A stretch of DNA of 64,000 nt from Cyclina sinensis (taxonomy: Eukaryota > Mollusca > Bivalvia > Venerida > Veneridae): assembly GCA_012932295.1 (NCBI GenBank), contig JAAONU010000016.1, forward strand, positions 15,540,111 to 15,604,110, written 5' to 3'. Below the pieces are notes generated by a model, which was not told the origin of the DNA, did no database searches, and was given only the letters and a program-made list of their open reading frames with translations. Both the position numbers and the translations under genes were made by a program. This document shows positions 12,010 to 23,913 of the stretch, piece after piece. The first letter of the stretch is position 1. Each line of letters begins with the position of its first letter.

Positions 12010-13054
12010 TATGTCTCCCCCCAGCCAGCTGCTGCAGGCAGTATTGAGTCAGACGATTGTAAAATAAGGGGGATATTTTTGTCAAATGTACATGATGAAC
12101 AAGAAACTCATACTCTGTCAAGAAAGGATTGAGCAGAAACCTTGTTTCATATTGTACAAAATAGTTGTATTCATTCAGTCTAGTACCTGTAGCATGTTGG
12201 AATCATGTCGATGGCAGTGCTGTTACATAGATATGGGCAAAAAACACAAAGCCAGTTACAAGGTGTCTTCTTCAAGCACTCAAGTTTAATCTATTTCCAT
12301 TGATAAGGAGAAAAGTTACATCTTGATAGCTGTAGTATGTTGGAACTACTCCTATTATGTTGGAATTTGACATTTAACCTCCAAGTGTGACCTTGACCTT
12401 GAGACACTACACCCGCAAAGTGGGTTCTGCACGTTGCCTTGATGAGGTGAACATCTGACCCAAGTTTCATAAAAATCCTTCAAGGGCTTTGGAAGATACA
12501 GAGCAGACACGATTTTGTGACGGACAGACAGACGGACGGACGGACAGATGGACAACCGGGGGAAAAACAATATGTCTCCCCCGATGAGGTGAACATCTGA
12601 CCCAAGTTTCATAAAACTCCTTCAAGGGCTTTGGAAGATACAGAGCGGACACGATTTTCTGGCATTTGACATTTAACCTCCAAGTATGACCTTGACCTTG
12701 AGACACCACATCCGCAAAGTGGGTTCTGCACGTCGCCTTGATGAGGTGAACATCTGACCCAAGTTTCATAAAAATCCTTCAAGGGCTTTGGAAGATACAG
12801 AGCGGACACGATTTTGTGGCATTTGACATTTAACCTCCAAGTGTGACCTTGACCTTGAGACACCACACCCGCAAAGTGGGTTCTGCACGTCGCCTTGATG
12901 AGATGAACATCTGACCCAAGTTTCATAAAAATCCTTCAAGGGCTTTGGAAGATACAGAGCGGACACGATTTTGTGACGGACAGACAGACGGACGGACGGA
13001 CGGACAACCAGGGGAAAAACAATATGTCTCCCCCATTTTTGGGGGGGAGACATA
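12010..13054 (+). repeat. Pearl/Helentron-like element with three to four tandem units and terminal hairpin
   Basis: It begins TATGTCTCCCCCC (12010-12022) and ends with the inverse, GGGGGGGAGACATA (13041-13054). Inside, a unit containing GATGAGGTGAACATCTGACC recurs at 12441, 12583, 12740 and 12897 (spacings 142, 157, 157). Each unit carries CCTTGACCTTGAG and CTTCAAGGGCTTTGGAAGAT. (GACG)n tracts follow at about 12520-12550 and 12975-13000. The right end is a hairpin: TATGTCTCCCCC, short loop, GGGGGGGAGACATA (13023-13054). Open reading frames here are by-products of the repeat. Bivalve 'pearl' elements with central tandem units and (ACGG)n, viewed as Helentron-related, have this layout. Confidence 0.7.
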
Positions 13055-13607
13055 ATTCATTTATCTTACAGATTTTCCTCTCTTTTGTAGTTTGGCGTTA
13101 TTTGTTAAACGAAACAGAACACATGTCTCCAAGAGATTATTATAACTGTCACTGGTATTTCTATTTTTAAAAAGAAAGTTGTCAGGATTCCCTGAAAACG
13201 AAAGTCGGTCAATGGATAAAAATAGATACAGCCCGAAAAACATTTGAAATTTTACCATTTCCTGTGACAGATTTACTGGAAAATAATGCTGTTTTATGTA
13301 TTATCAGCAAGAAAGAGGAGATATTTTTTTATTTATTGAAAAATGACATAAAATGTTAAACTTTCGAGAACAAATCTCTCTAGGATGAATGCTTATTTTT
13401 AACTTAAAAATCATTAATTTAAAACCACTCTTTTTAAGTAATTGGTCTTATATTACAGATAAATAGTAGATCTTTTTTTCCTGAAGATTGAAGAAATCAT
13501 CTACATCATGAGACTTTGTTTCAAGTAAGTGAAGGACGTCACAAAAGAATGTGTTTCCTGTGTGTTAATTCACATTTTAAACGAGAGCTTGTCAGAGACA
13601 AAGCATC

Positions 13608-14394
13608 AGTCCCCTACCGGTGTAATGTCCGTCTCCCTAACTCCAACCCATATGTGGTAATTGACTAAAGAATTTGTCTGAGACATGCATAATCTCCATA
13701 TGATCCTCTATCCATGTACAAAGTATCATCAAAGAAGAAAACGTCAAAGGTCAAGATCATTTAGAGGTTAAGGTCACAGAAATATATGTTGTTGAAAAGG
13801 TCTTATCGAAGGGGTTGTTGTGACCAAGTTTGAAGTAATTCTGTTCAGAAATAAGGAAATTATGGCCAAACTTATAGTTTTTGGACAAGAAAACTTTAAA
13901 GATCAAGGTCATTTAGAGGTCAATGTCACAGAAATGTACTTCATTGGAATGGTCTTGTCCAAGGTATTGTTGTGGCCAAGTTTGAAGTAATTCCATTCAG
14001 TAGTAAGGAAAATACGGCCAATGGTAAAGTTTTCAGAGGAAATGACTGATAAACGGACGGACAGTTCCTCCCTTAGGTTCATAAAAAAATGAGGTGGATA
14101 TTCTCCATACTGCCATTTATCCATATTTCAAGTTTTATAAAACTAAGTACTATCACAAATATTGCCATATTTGACATATTTTGAGTCTATTTGTTGCCAT
14201 AACAACCAGATTTTTCAAAATAGGAAGAAAAAAAGACGTGTATAATCTCCATACTGCCATCTATCCATATATCAAGTTTCATAAAATATTTTCAGTACTT
14301 TATGCGTTATCTCGGGATCCAGTTTTTGTGGACGGACGGACTGACGGAAGGAGGGTAAACCTATAGTCCCCTACGGTGAAACCGGAAGGGGACT
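13608..14394 (+). repeat. Pearl-like element with AGTCCCCTACCGG ends
   Basis: The left end AGTCCCCTACCGG (13608-13620) and right end CCGGAAGGGGACT (14382-14394) are inverted copies with one mismatch. The body holds repeated units with TCAAGGTCATTTAGAGGTCA and GGCCAAGTTTGAAGTAATTC (about 13740-13880 and 13880-14040), then GGACGGACTGACGG tracts. The right end is a hairpin, AGTCCCCTACGG, loop, CCGGAAGGGGACT (14365-14394). There is no coding content. Confidence 0.6.
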
Positions 14395-16100
14395 AAAAAA
14401 GGTCTGCATTATTTTTCTTTTAAGTACAAAATGTATATATTTCTATAATTATAATCTTACAGAGGACTTGAGTATTCGAAAACAGAATAAGGAAATGCAA
14501 GATTGCTCTATGCCAAAATCGGAAGGTTGAGTCATGAGATATCTTATATTAAATATATCTTTCAGCCCACCTATTATGCTGTAGTAGATGACCACTATAC
14601 CATTTCACATGCTTAGTATGGAATCCGGATATTTGCCCCCAGGACATTTGCTCAACAGTATCATTGGACATTTGCCCGCCAGGTGAAATATCTCTTTGGG
14701 CATTTGCCCCCAATGGAAACATTACCATGGACATTCCCCTCCTCCCTTGTAAAATATTACCAAGATAGGCTCTCTGCTGAATTACTGTTTTTTTATTAAA
14801 ACACGCGTTACGTTCGAATACGAATCATGGACCTTTGACCTCATGACCTCTCAGTGGTTCTGGTAGGTAGAGCTCATGAAGGTGCATGCACCAGTGAAGT
14901 TTGGAGGCTTTGGGTGGAAGGACTTCCGTATTATGGTCAAGGTTAAAGTTTTGTGACAAACAGACAAATAAAAAGACAGACAGGCAGACAAAAAACAATA
15001 TGCTCCCTTAGGATTATTTTTATTTATTCATATATTTTAATTTTTCGATATTTGATTATTAAATTGAATGGTGATTAGTGAAAGTGACAGTACACAGTCT
15101 TTGTCATCACTCTTAATCATCCGAGAATCGTCTTATTTTGGTTGAGAGATGTGGATAAGAACAACATTAAGAAGAACAAGAAAAGGACGCATCAGACTTG
15201 TTATTTTCGGGGTCATCGTTTCTCATTTATATTTCAATTACTTTAAGGTCATAATTAAGAAATGAAATTATACTAAGTTTACGGCAAAAAGAGAAAATAC
15301 GATCAAACTATGTGTAGTGTGGAAAACGTGGGCGCACAATTTAACAGCCATATTTTATCGTAGAATAGAAAACACTGGTTTCCTATATGTTTATATAGGA
15401 AATATTTCAGATCGTGTTAGAATTAAGGGTAAAATTGTGACACGGAAATTAATGAGGGCCAAATAAATCCTGCAGTGGAAATATTGAAATTGCACGATTA
15501 TCTGAACATGAGGTGTGGTCTAAAATATATCAACCAATGGAATGCATTTGACATTTTGTTAATTACCCATGCTTTCGATCGCGCATGCGAGCTCAAAGCG
15601 GAGCATTCTATCTACCGCCTCCACAGAAGTTTGATTGACAGGTCGTTCAGCCAATCAATGAGCAAGAAGAGGTCATGTTTTAAATTATATTGTTTTAAAG
15701 ATTAGCGATAAATAGATAAATGAGGATTTTATTGTAAGTCGGAACGTAATCGTAAAACGTAATAGACGGTTATCGCGATGTTCTGAAAATTCTTCTGTAT
15801 ATCGACGATTGTTATTTATTTATTGTAAACGACATGTATGGTTTTAAAATTTTCTAGTTAATAACAGAACTTTTGGATCATTTAAACAATAGAAAGTATG
15901 TTTTTACTACAAAAATGTCGCTGATGCCTTGTCTTTCTTTGTATTTTTTAAATCTGATTATAAGATTGGATTGCATTTCATTACTTAGTAAATTCTGCTC
16001 AACAACGAACCTTAATCTTTTACTGACGATATATTCTAGAATTTATCTATTCTTAGCTAACATCATGAATATGCATTAATAATTGTGTAAATAAATAATT
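14395..16100. other. No gene seen; short repeat right end near 15000
   Basis: No exon or RNA gene is visible. Around 14830-15010, CATGACCTCTCAGTGG-type sequence is followed by an AGACAGACAGGCAGAC tract and AACAATATGCTCCC, which looks like a worn right end of the same kind of tandem-unit element. The rest is plain AT-rich DNA. Confidence 0.4.
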
Positions 16101-16424
16101 TGAAATGCTAGTGGAATTCGGAGGCCGAAAGCACAATTTATATTGAGGCTAGTTAAGTTAGGATTATAGATTTTTAAGATATTCAGTGAAAAGATCTAGA
16201 GATTTGTTCCAAGTTACTGATCCAAAAAGATTTTGTACATGCTCATTTTTATCCCATGCAGTTTTTTGGAAGAACTCCAGTCGAAGAATATTTTTTCATA
16301 CAAAAACGTTCTCTTTACAGTGATGGTGTGATATGTTTTCGAGGTACGTGTAAGAAATCTTTGACTAGATCTATGATAAATGCAAAAATAATTATCAAAA
16401 AACAAATAATATGATAAGAAGAAG
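16101..16424 (-). repeat. Partial copy of the TTAA-flanked element
   Basis: The reverse complement of about 16210-16420 matches 22963-23125 of the TTAA-flanked element, sharing CTTCTTCTTA, then CATATTATTTGTT and TCAAAGATTTCTTACACGTA. The copy stops at 16424, where the AGCAGACT minisatellite element begins. No terminal TTAA end was found on the left. Confidence 0.6.
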
Positions 16425-17590
16425 ACTCTGTGATGTTAGCAGACTAGCAGGCTAACTTCAAAAGACTAACTTCAGCAGACTAGCAGACTAACTTCAGCAG
16501 ACTAGCAGACTTGTGTCCAAGATGTTTTACGTAATTTACAATTTTTATTTTACTATGTTGTAAAACTCGCATTACCGTGAAATTAGCAGCCTAGCAGCCT
16601 AAGATTAGCAGCCTAGCAGTCTGAAACAACGAAATCTGGAAACGCGCGAAAGTGTATCAAAATTACTCTTACAACCATAAAAATGTTTTCTGAATTTGAA
16701 ATAAACGAGAAAAAAAACACAATCATTTGATTTTTTTTAATAAAAACTTAATTCGCCTGGAATTGCATAAATATCGTCTTAACCGAAATAAAGTCACAAT
16801 TATTTTATAATTCATTGTACTCCCTTTAAAGGAAAACTTCCACAGAACAACTCTAGCAGAATAACAGAATGGAAGAACAACTCTAGCAGACTAGCAGACT
16901 AACTTCAGCAGACTAGCAGACTAACTTCAGCAGTCTAACAGACTAGCAGACTTGTTTTCAAGATGTTTTAAGTAATTCATAATATTCATTTTACTATGTT
17001 GTAAAACTCGCATTACCGTGAAATTAGCAGCCTAGCAGCCTAAGATTAGCAGCCTAGCAGTCTGAAACAACGAAATCTGGAAACGCGCGAAAGTGTATCA
17101 AAATTACTCTTACAACCATAAAAATGTTTTCTGAATTTGAAATAAACGAGAAAAAAAACACAATCATTTGATTTTTTTTAATAAAAACTTAATTCGCCTG
17201 GAATTGCATAAATATCGTCTTAACCGAAATAAAGTCACAATTATTTTATAATTCATTGTACTCCCTTTAAAGGAAAACTTCCACAGAACAACTCTAGCAG
17301 AATAACAGAATGGAAGAACAACTCTAGCAGACTAGCAGACTAACTTCAGCAGACTAGCAGACTAACTTCAGCAGTCTAACAGACTAGCAGACTTGTTTTC
17401 AAGATGTTTTAAGTAATTCATAATATTCATTTTACTATGTTGTAAAACTCGCATTACCGTGAAGTTAGCAGCCTGGTAGCCTAGCAGCCTGAAGTTAGCA
17501 GCCTTTCAGCCTGAAATTAGCACCCTAGCAGCCTGAGGTTAGCAGCCTAGCGGCCTGAAACAACGAAATCTGAAAACGCGAAAGTGAAGT
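16425..17590 (+). repeat. AGCAGACT minisatellite element, locus A, with 441-bp tandem duplication
   Basis: It starts CTCTGTGATGTTAGCAGACT directly after TAAGAAGAAG (16415-16424). Arrays of AGCAGACTAGCAGACTAACT TC alternate with arrays of the related AGCAGCCTAGCAGCCT. Two near-identical 441-bp units (16551-16991, 16992-17432) and a partial third (to about 17580) are present, each containing TACTATGTTGTAAAACTCGC and a TTAATAAAAACTTAATTCG spacer. A diverged inverse copy lies at about 30740-31903. There is no coding content. Confidence 0.75.
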
Positions 17591-18114
17591 TTTAGGAATT
17601 GTTCTTTTCTGAACGTAATGTAACATTGGTTTAATTTGAAAATGCAAATGTTACCTGTAGCATTACACAGATGTTATAGCTTTCAGTAATTGTATAATTT
17701 GTTGGATTTAGCCTATAAAATGTATTTTCAGAGAAACATACCATATCTTCGGAGAAAAAAGTTCGAGCTCCTGTCTGCAACATTGCTTCAGTAAATTATT
17801 CCTACCAGTATTTTCTTTGACAGGTCCTAATATGACCTTGATGTATGGTCAATGGAAAACTTTATTAAGAACTTAACACGTGACCGGCAGGACAAATTTT
17901 CATTCCAACCTTCACTGATTTTTTTATTTCGATATATACATGCATTTATATTAATTGATTGGTTGAAACCATAGGAAACCATGTTACTTGATAACTAAAA
18001 ACTACAGGAAGAAATTTTATCTTACTTGGTTTCAGAATTTGAATTCACACGTCTTACCAGAAAATTTCTTTCACTCACGTCAACAGCTTAATATTGTTAT
18101 CACAAACAAAGTGG
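17591..18114. other. No feature seen
   Basis: AT-rich sequence with no exon, RNA gene or clear repeat that I can recognise. Confidence 0.4.
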
Positions 18115-18900
18115 AAGGCATATAGCGTTGCACTTGTCCGTCCTTACGTCTCTCCGTCCATCCGTCTGTACGTCCCGAAATGTTGTGAACGCAACACCTC
18201 CTAAACCGGTTGGCAGATTTTGCTCGTACTTTCAGGGTTGAACAGACTAAATGTGTAGATGATCGAAAAGGAAGAAATTTTCATTGCGAAATAATTTACA
18301 AGAATTATGGCCCTTCATTGACTTTTTTTCGCAAAAAAAATATCATATATTGAAAAAAATATGGTGAACGCAACTGCACCTAAACCCCTTGGCAGATTTT
18401 GGTCAAATTTTCACATATAAACAAACTCTAATGTACATGATTGTAAAGGAAGGAATTTTGCTGTGGCAAAATTTACCAGAATTATGGGCCTTTGTTGATT
18501 TTTTACAGTATACCATATTGAAAAAAATGTGATTCAACTCCTCTTAAACCGGTAAACAGATTTTGGTCAATTTTTCAGGTGTAGATCATCGTTAAGGAAG
18601 GAACTTTTGCTGCGACCGAATTATGTCCCTTTCTTGATTTTTTTTTTACTTTAATTACACCATATAGCGTAATTATTTTTTTAAATGCAACGCCTCTTAA
18701 ACTTATTAGCAGATTTTGATCACACTTTCAGGAATGAACAGCCTAAAGGTGTTGATGATTTTAAAGGAAGATTTTTTTATGCGACCGAATCAAGCATAAT
18801 TATAACCTTTTTGGATATTTTCACTATACACTTGATAGAGGAAATAATTTATTCATGCTCTTACACGGATTGGTCCGTTACAATGTCCACTTGACATTCA
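18115..18900 (-). repeat. Pearl-like element in reverse, about four diverged units
   Basis: A CCGTCC-rich tract (about 18138-18176, the complement of GGACGG) is followed by units beginning near 18188, 18367, 18531 and 18681. Each unit contains AACGCAAC-like, CTTAAACC and GGCAGATTTTG(G/C)TC segments and a GGAAGGAA(A/T)TTT segment. Unit spacing is about 150-180 bp. The CCGT tract leading the units shows the element is reversed relative to those at 12 and 13.6 kb. Confidence 0.5.
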
Positions 18901-19093
18901 ACCCTTAGCTGGGCAGACATTGTCAGAAGAAAATTGTGATAACTTAAAGGTCATGTGACACGACGATAGCAACTTTGACTATTCAAATAATCATAATGTA
19001 CTGATTTAAATGGTTTAATTACAAAATTATGAAAATATTGCTTTTGATAAGAAAAAACGTGTTTTTGATGATCGGCTGTTTCCGTTTTGACAT

Positions 19094-22028
19094 TTCAACT
19101 TCAACTTCAACTTATTACTGCCAAAACTCAAAATTGACTATACTAGGCAGGCGCGTGTCAGGAACATTAAAATTATAAAAGATAATAACAAAGAAAACAA
19201 GATTTAACTGAAGATCTTACTTAAACTTTTTTTAAGTACTAAAAATCTATAAAACTTGTTTAGTCCACTGATAAAAGCTGGTACAGTTGGGGTAGCCTTA
19301 ATCTCGGTCGGTAATTCGTTCCAGAGTCGTATAGTCCTTGGGAAGAATGAGTTCATGTGATGTTGTGTTTTTGATTGTGGGATGAGGAATTTGCTGTTTT
19401 TTTGTGTTTGTAAGGTGATTGTGATCAACATTGACCTGATTGTTTTTTATTTTGTGTAGCATGACCAGGCTGGCATGGTTTCGCCATTGTTCTAAAGTTG
19501 ACCATTTTAGTTCTTTGAATATGTTTGTTACACTGCTTGTATAGTGGTAATCATTATGAACGTACCTTGCAGCTGACCTCTGGACCATTTCTATTCTGTG
19601 TGTGAGATATTTTTGCCATGGATGCCATATGGTTGAGCAGTATTCAACCTGTGGTCTTACATATGTTTTGTATGCTGCTTCTTTGAGTTGTTTGTTTTGT
19701 GTTTTGACGTTTCGTCTGATGAACCTTAAGCTGTTTTTTGCTTTGTTTGTGATATTGTTTATGTGGGATGACCAGTTTAGGCTGCTACTTATTGTAACTC
19801 CTAAGTATTTTGCATTTTCTGTAGTTTTCAGTTTAGTGTTATGTAGGGTGTAGGGAAAGATGACCGGTTTCTTTTTCCTGTGTATTCTGAGTACTTCATA
19901 CTTGTCAGGGTTGAATTCCCTTGACCATTCTTTTCCCCATATTTCAAGGTTGTGCAAATCATTTTGTAAGTTTTGTGCAGATGCTTGTGATTTAATTGTT
20001 AAATAAAATATTGTGTCGTCGGCAAATAGACGCACCCGGCTCTTGACACTTCCTGGTAGGTCATTGATGTATGCGAGAAAGAGACAGGGACCTAAGGCCG
20101 ATCCCTGCGGGACACCAGAAAGCACAGGGAGCCTGTCAGAGACCTTGTTTTCCACTAATACTTGTTGTGATCTGTTTTTGAGAAAGTTTTGTATCTATGA
20201 ACTGATGTGTGGATGAACTCCCATGTGTTTCAGCTTGTGTATGAGTTTGTGGTGGACTAATTTGTCAAAAGCTTTACTGAAGGCCATGACTATGACATCA
20301 GTTTGTTGACCTTGATCAAGGTTGTCAGCTATTTCTTGTGTGAAGCCAATGAGCTGTGTCTCACAGCTATGTTTTGACCTGAATCCATGTTGCTGGAGGC
20401 AAAATATGTTGTGTTTGTCAAAGTAGTCCATCAAGTTTGAAACAATGATGTGTTCCATTAGTTTTGATGCTATACATGTGAGTGATATTGGTCTGTAATT
20501 GCTAGGTTTTGATTTTGACCCTTTTTTGTATGCTGGTGCGATGATGGCATGTTTCCAATCCTTAGGAACATGCCTGTGTCTAGTGATCTTTGGAATATGA
20601 TTTTAAGGATTGATGCTATCTCTATGTGTAGCTCTTTGAGTAACCTAGGTGAAATCTCATCTGGACCTTGAGCTTTATGGGGGTTTAGTCCTGTCAATAA
20701 CTTATCAACTCCTTGAACTGATATGGATATGGGAGCCATGGGCGGGTGACCAAGTGATGACATTGAGCTTTTCGCTATTTGTTTGAGACTGAGTGGTGAA
20801 GGCTTCGAGAAAACTGATTCAAACTGTTTGTTTAGTATGTTCGCCTGTGACACTGGGTCACTGTAAGTATGCCCATTAGTGCTGAGTGGTGCAATTCCTG
20901 TTTTTTCAGTTTTTTTGTGTTTAATAAAGTTGTAGAACTTTTTCTAATGACCTGGATCTGTATTTTCAGAGAAGATGATTGACTCTAGATATGACCAATA
21001 AGCATTTCTGATTTGTTTTTGCACTGATGCCTTAAGATGTTTGAATTTCTTTATGTTCTGACAATTCTGTGACCGAGACCTTTTTATTTTTGTGAAGAGC
21101 TAGTTCCTTTTCCTAAGCTGTTTAACAATATCGTGAGTAACCCATGGTAAATCAGCTTTATTTTTGCATTGTCGTGATGGTATGTGTTTGGATGATAACC
21201 TTTTGATCTCAGCTTTCAACGTGTCCCATAATTGGTTTGGGTCTTCATTTTGATTTTGGTTGAATGTACTACTGAAAGTTACCAAGTCATTTTTGAAGAC
21301 AGACCAGTTTGCTTTCTTGTATGATTTGACCAGTCGAGGGGTTTGCCTGATTCGCCCTCTTTTGACCTTAAGTTCATGGAAGACTATATCATGGTCTGAT
21401 GTACCTAAGCTTGGTAAGACTTTTGTGTCATGGACGTGAGTTGGAGTGTTAGTGAGAAAGAGATCTGGGATATTTTTATCCCGTGTGGGAACTTTGACCA
21501 TTTGTTCAAGATTATGATTAATCATGTTCTCTGCAAAATTATCATACAAGTTTTTGAATTTGCATGTATCTGTTGGTGTTTCATTTGACCAGTTCATGTC
21601 TGGTAGATTGAAGTCACCTAATACCCAGATGTTGTTGTTTTGAGGAATTTTTACTATAGATGACCAAAGTTCATTTAGGGACTATTCATCATTTTCATGG
21701 GGCTTGTAGTATGCAGAGACATATATGTCTTTGATACCGGTTATTGAAATTTTTGACCATATGATGTTGCAATCTGTTTTTAATTCTGGCTGTTCTTCAC
21801 TAAGTAGGTTATTTGTGACTGCAAGGAGGACACCTCCACCCTTGCCAGTTGTTCTGTCATCTCTATAGACCTGGTAGCCAAGGTGGCTGGGGAACATTTC
21901 TGCAGTGTGGGTGCTGGGTTTTAACCAAGTTTCAGTGCAGCAGATTATATCAGGTTTGACTTGATTAATAACTTGATGTAGTTCAGGAATTTTGATATTG
22001 ACAGAACGACAGTTAATATTGAGAATAG
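19094..22028 (-). mobile_element. 5'-truncated Jockey/CR1-superfamily LINE with (TTGAAG)n tail
   Basis: This minus-strand non-LTR element of about 2.9 kb is flanked by TGACAT at 19088-19093 and 22029-22034. The uninterrupted host sequence, seen at about 32230-32250 in reverse, has this hexamer once. The 5' end begins inside ORF2 at the endonuclease N-terminus (ILNINCRS), so ORF1 is absent. The 3' end is GGCAGTAATAAG followed by GTTGAAG repeats, a short-repeat tail in place of poly-A. Confidence 0.85.
19204..22028 (-). pseudogene. LINE ORF2 fragment: endonuclease and reverse transcriptase
   Basis: In order on the minus strand: endonuclease (VNIKIPELHQVI, TETWLKPS, KGGGVLLAV at about 21840, DLFLTN and LGTSDHDI at about 21390); linker; RT palm with NPHKAQGPDEISP (about 20650); HGFRSKHSCETQL (about 20370), FSKAFD, and GVPQGSALGP (about 20110); and FADDT (20012-20026), with both catalytic Asp residues kept. 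Thumb and C-terminus follow, with the clade-typical FFPRTIRLWNELP (about 19300-19350) and a stop at 19204. Frame changes near 22000-21600, 21090-20860, 20465 and 20160, plus one near 19300, make it non-functional. The sequence class fits the CR1/Jockey superfamily; the exact clade is not assigned. Confidence 0.85.
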
Positions 22029-23252
22029 TGACATCGGTAGTTTCCGCCGCAATTTTGGACTGTGACGTAGATTTATCCCTACTGTACGAGCCAGTAGTGC
22101 AGAATTACACTGCTCATAACGCATGCGTTTTTAAATGCAAAAAAAGCAATAATCCAAAAGTGCAAGAAACACAATAAGGACACACTTATTAAAATAACAT
22201 GCTATAAATTGTAAATTGAAAAAAAATGTGATTACTTCTCGAATTTTATAACTAAATTCAAAGTTTGTGCCGGGAGAACGGCTTGTAATTTTACCTTAGC
22301 AAAGAATATGATTAATAAATATTCAAATTTCTTCCAAGTTGTGGTTCTAAATAAAACTATCTCCTCCACGTTTTAACATGTTGAGTAACACTTCTCACTT
22401 GATCATTACGTCATAAACAAATTCTTTGTCATTTAAGTGTAGTAAAATTGAAATGAATTTAGGTGTCCTAATGTGTTAACATTTGTTTCACTGGAAAGGA
22501 AATTCACACTACAAGCAGAAAATTGTGTCTGCTTATAAATAACTATCCAATTAAATGTCAAAGATGCATAAATCACTGTTGAATTTACCAAAATTAACCT
22601 ACCCAAAGGGGATCCTTGTATATTCTGCATAGCTATCAAAACAAAGCAATTAACTTTTTTATGACCCAATCAATGTAAACGTTGAGACAATTAGCAAATT
22701 GTTGTGGCAAGTGATCTAACAAATTGATTGAATTACTTTTGATCAGCCACACTTGTGAAAACATTATGTAATAGTTGCTTCTAATTTGCATGTCTCAATG
22801 ATTTTTACTTATGTCGCTTCCATGCAGTGAAATATTTTAATTAGATAATTAAATGAAATAGATCTATTTATGATGAAAATAAAAATCATTCGACTTCTAA
22901 ATGCGAACAATTAAAAAAAAAAACAATGTGTTTGTGTAATGAACTTGACATAGCTTTTAGGGCTTCTTCTTACCATATTATTTGTTCTTTGATCATTATT
23001 GTTTTGTTTTGCAAAACAATCTAGAATGAATAAGCAAACAAGAAAAAAAGATATGCATTTATAATGAAAAAAATCATAGATCAGGTCAAAGATTTCTTAC
23101 ACGTACCTCACGCGAAATATATCACAGACAAATAAAACATCTTTAAGATGAAAATTACCCGCAGAATTTTGTAAAACTGTAATGGTTAGATATATATTTT
23201 TCGCTCATATGAAAATTTCGAGGTCAAAAATTGGTGTCGCATGACCTTTAAG

Positions 23253-23913
23253 TCTTACATAGAGATAAACATGCTCTTGTTCTTGAGCACACCTGCGTAG
23301 TTAGGGCATCAGTGTCCTCTGGACACAGTTACAGTCTGTATATATATTATTTCAAGGTATGTGTTTCTATAGAAACATGTGAAATAAAGCTTTTAACATA
23401 TTTGTACAAGTAAGAGATCAAATAATTAGATTATTATTCTTATTTTCTTTTAAGATATGTGGTACTAGCATTTAAAGAATACAATGTACATTCCTAAAAA
23501 TATTCTCAACAAAATGAAGAAACAGCTCTGTGGTGCAGATTTAGTTTAAACATATTTCATTGCTATATCAAACACATGTACAAACATAGCAAATAAATCT
23601 AAATAATCAGCAAAAGGGTTGGGCCAAAAGTTTTTCCAACGTTATAAAATGGCCCTTCCCGAATACAATTAATTTACACGAATGGGTGACCTTTATGTAC
23701 AGTAATAAATAGCAATAGATATACATGTATAACAAGAGCTAAAAGTAGATTTAGTATGAAAACAAAAAAATAGAATGAAACTGTTATAATAATCTAGTCA
23801 CAATGAAATTGATATTTCAGAGAGTAGTGAAAGAAGAAAATTGTGAGTCCCAAGATAAGAATTGAAAGTAAAACTATGTTACGTTACATTTAATAAGCAA
23901 GTATTGAAACTGC
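23253..23913. other. Probable 3' region of the CR1-like LINE
   Basis: AT-rich, non-coding sequence lies between the TTAA element's right end and the ORF2 stop at 23914. Part of it is likely the LINE 3' UTR, but I could not find its tail or a target-site duplication. Confidence 0.35.

Larger units (their letters stand above)
18943..23252. mobile_element. TTAA-flanked inverted-repeat DNA element, split by a LINE
   Basis: The ends are inverted repeats: CTTAAAGGTCATGTGACA (18943-18960) and TGTCGCATGACCTTTAAG (23235-23252), 17 of 18 bases matching. TTAA sits at both outer edges, as in piggyBac-type and other TTAA-targeting elements. Removing the LINE at 19094-22028 leaves about 1.4 kb without coding capacity, so this is non-autonomous. 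The reverse complement of 31906-33255 matches it in blocks: GATCGGCTGTTTCCGTTT, TAACATGCTATAAATTGTAA and ATCTATTTATGATGAAA. That supports one family with at least two copies here, plus the fragment at 16.1-16.4 kb. Confidence 0.7.

Noticed and set aside
12355..13053. Several overlapping open frames of 85-105 codons with MKLGSDVHLI starts
   Set aside because: They repeat with the 157-bp unit in shifting frames, and are by-products of a non-coding repeat.
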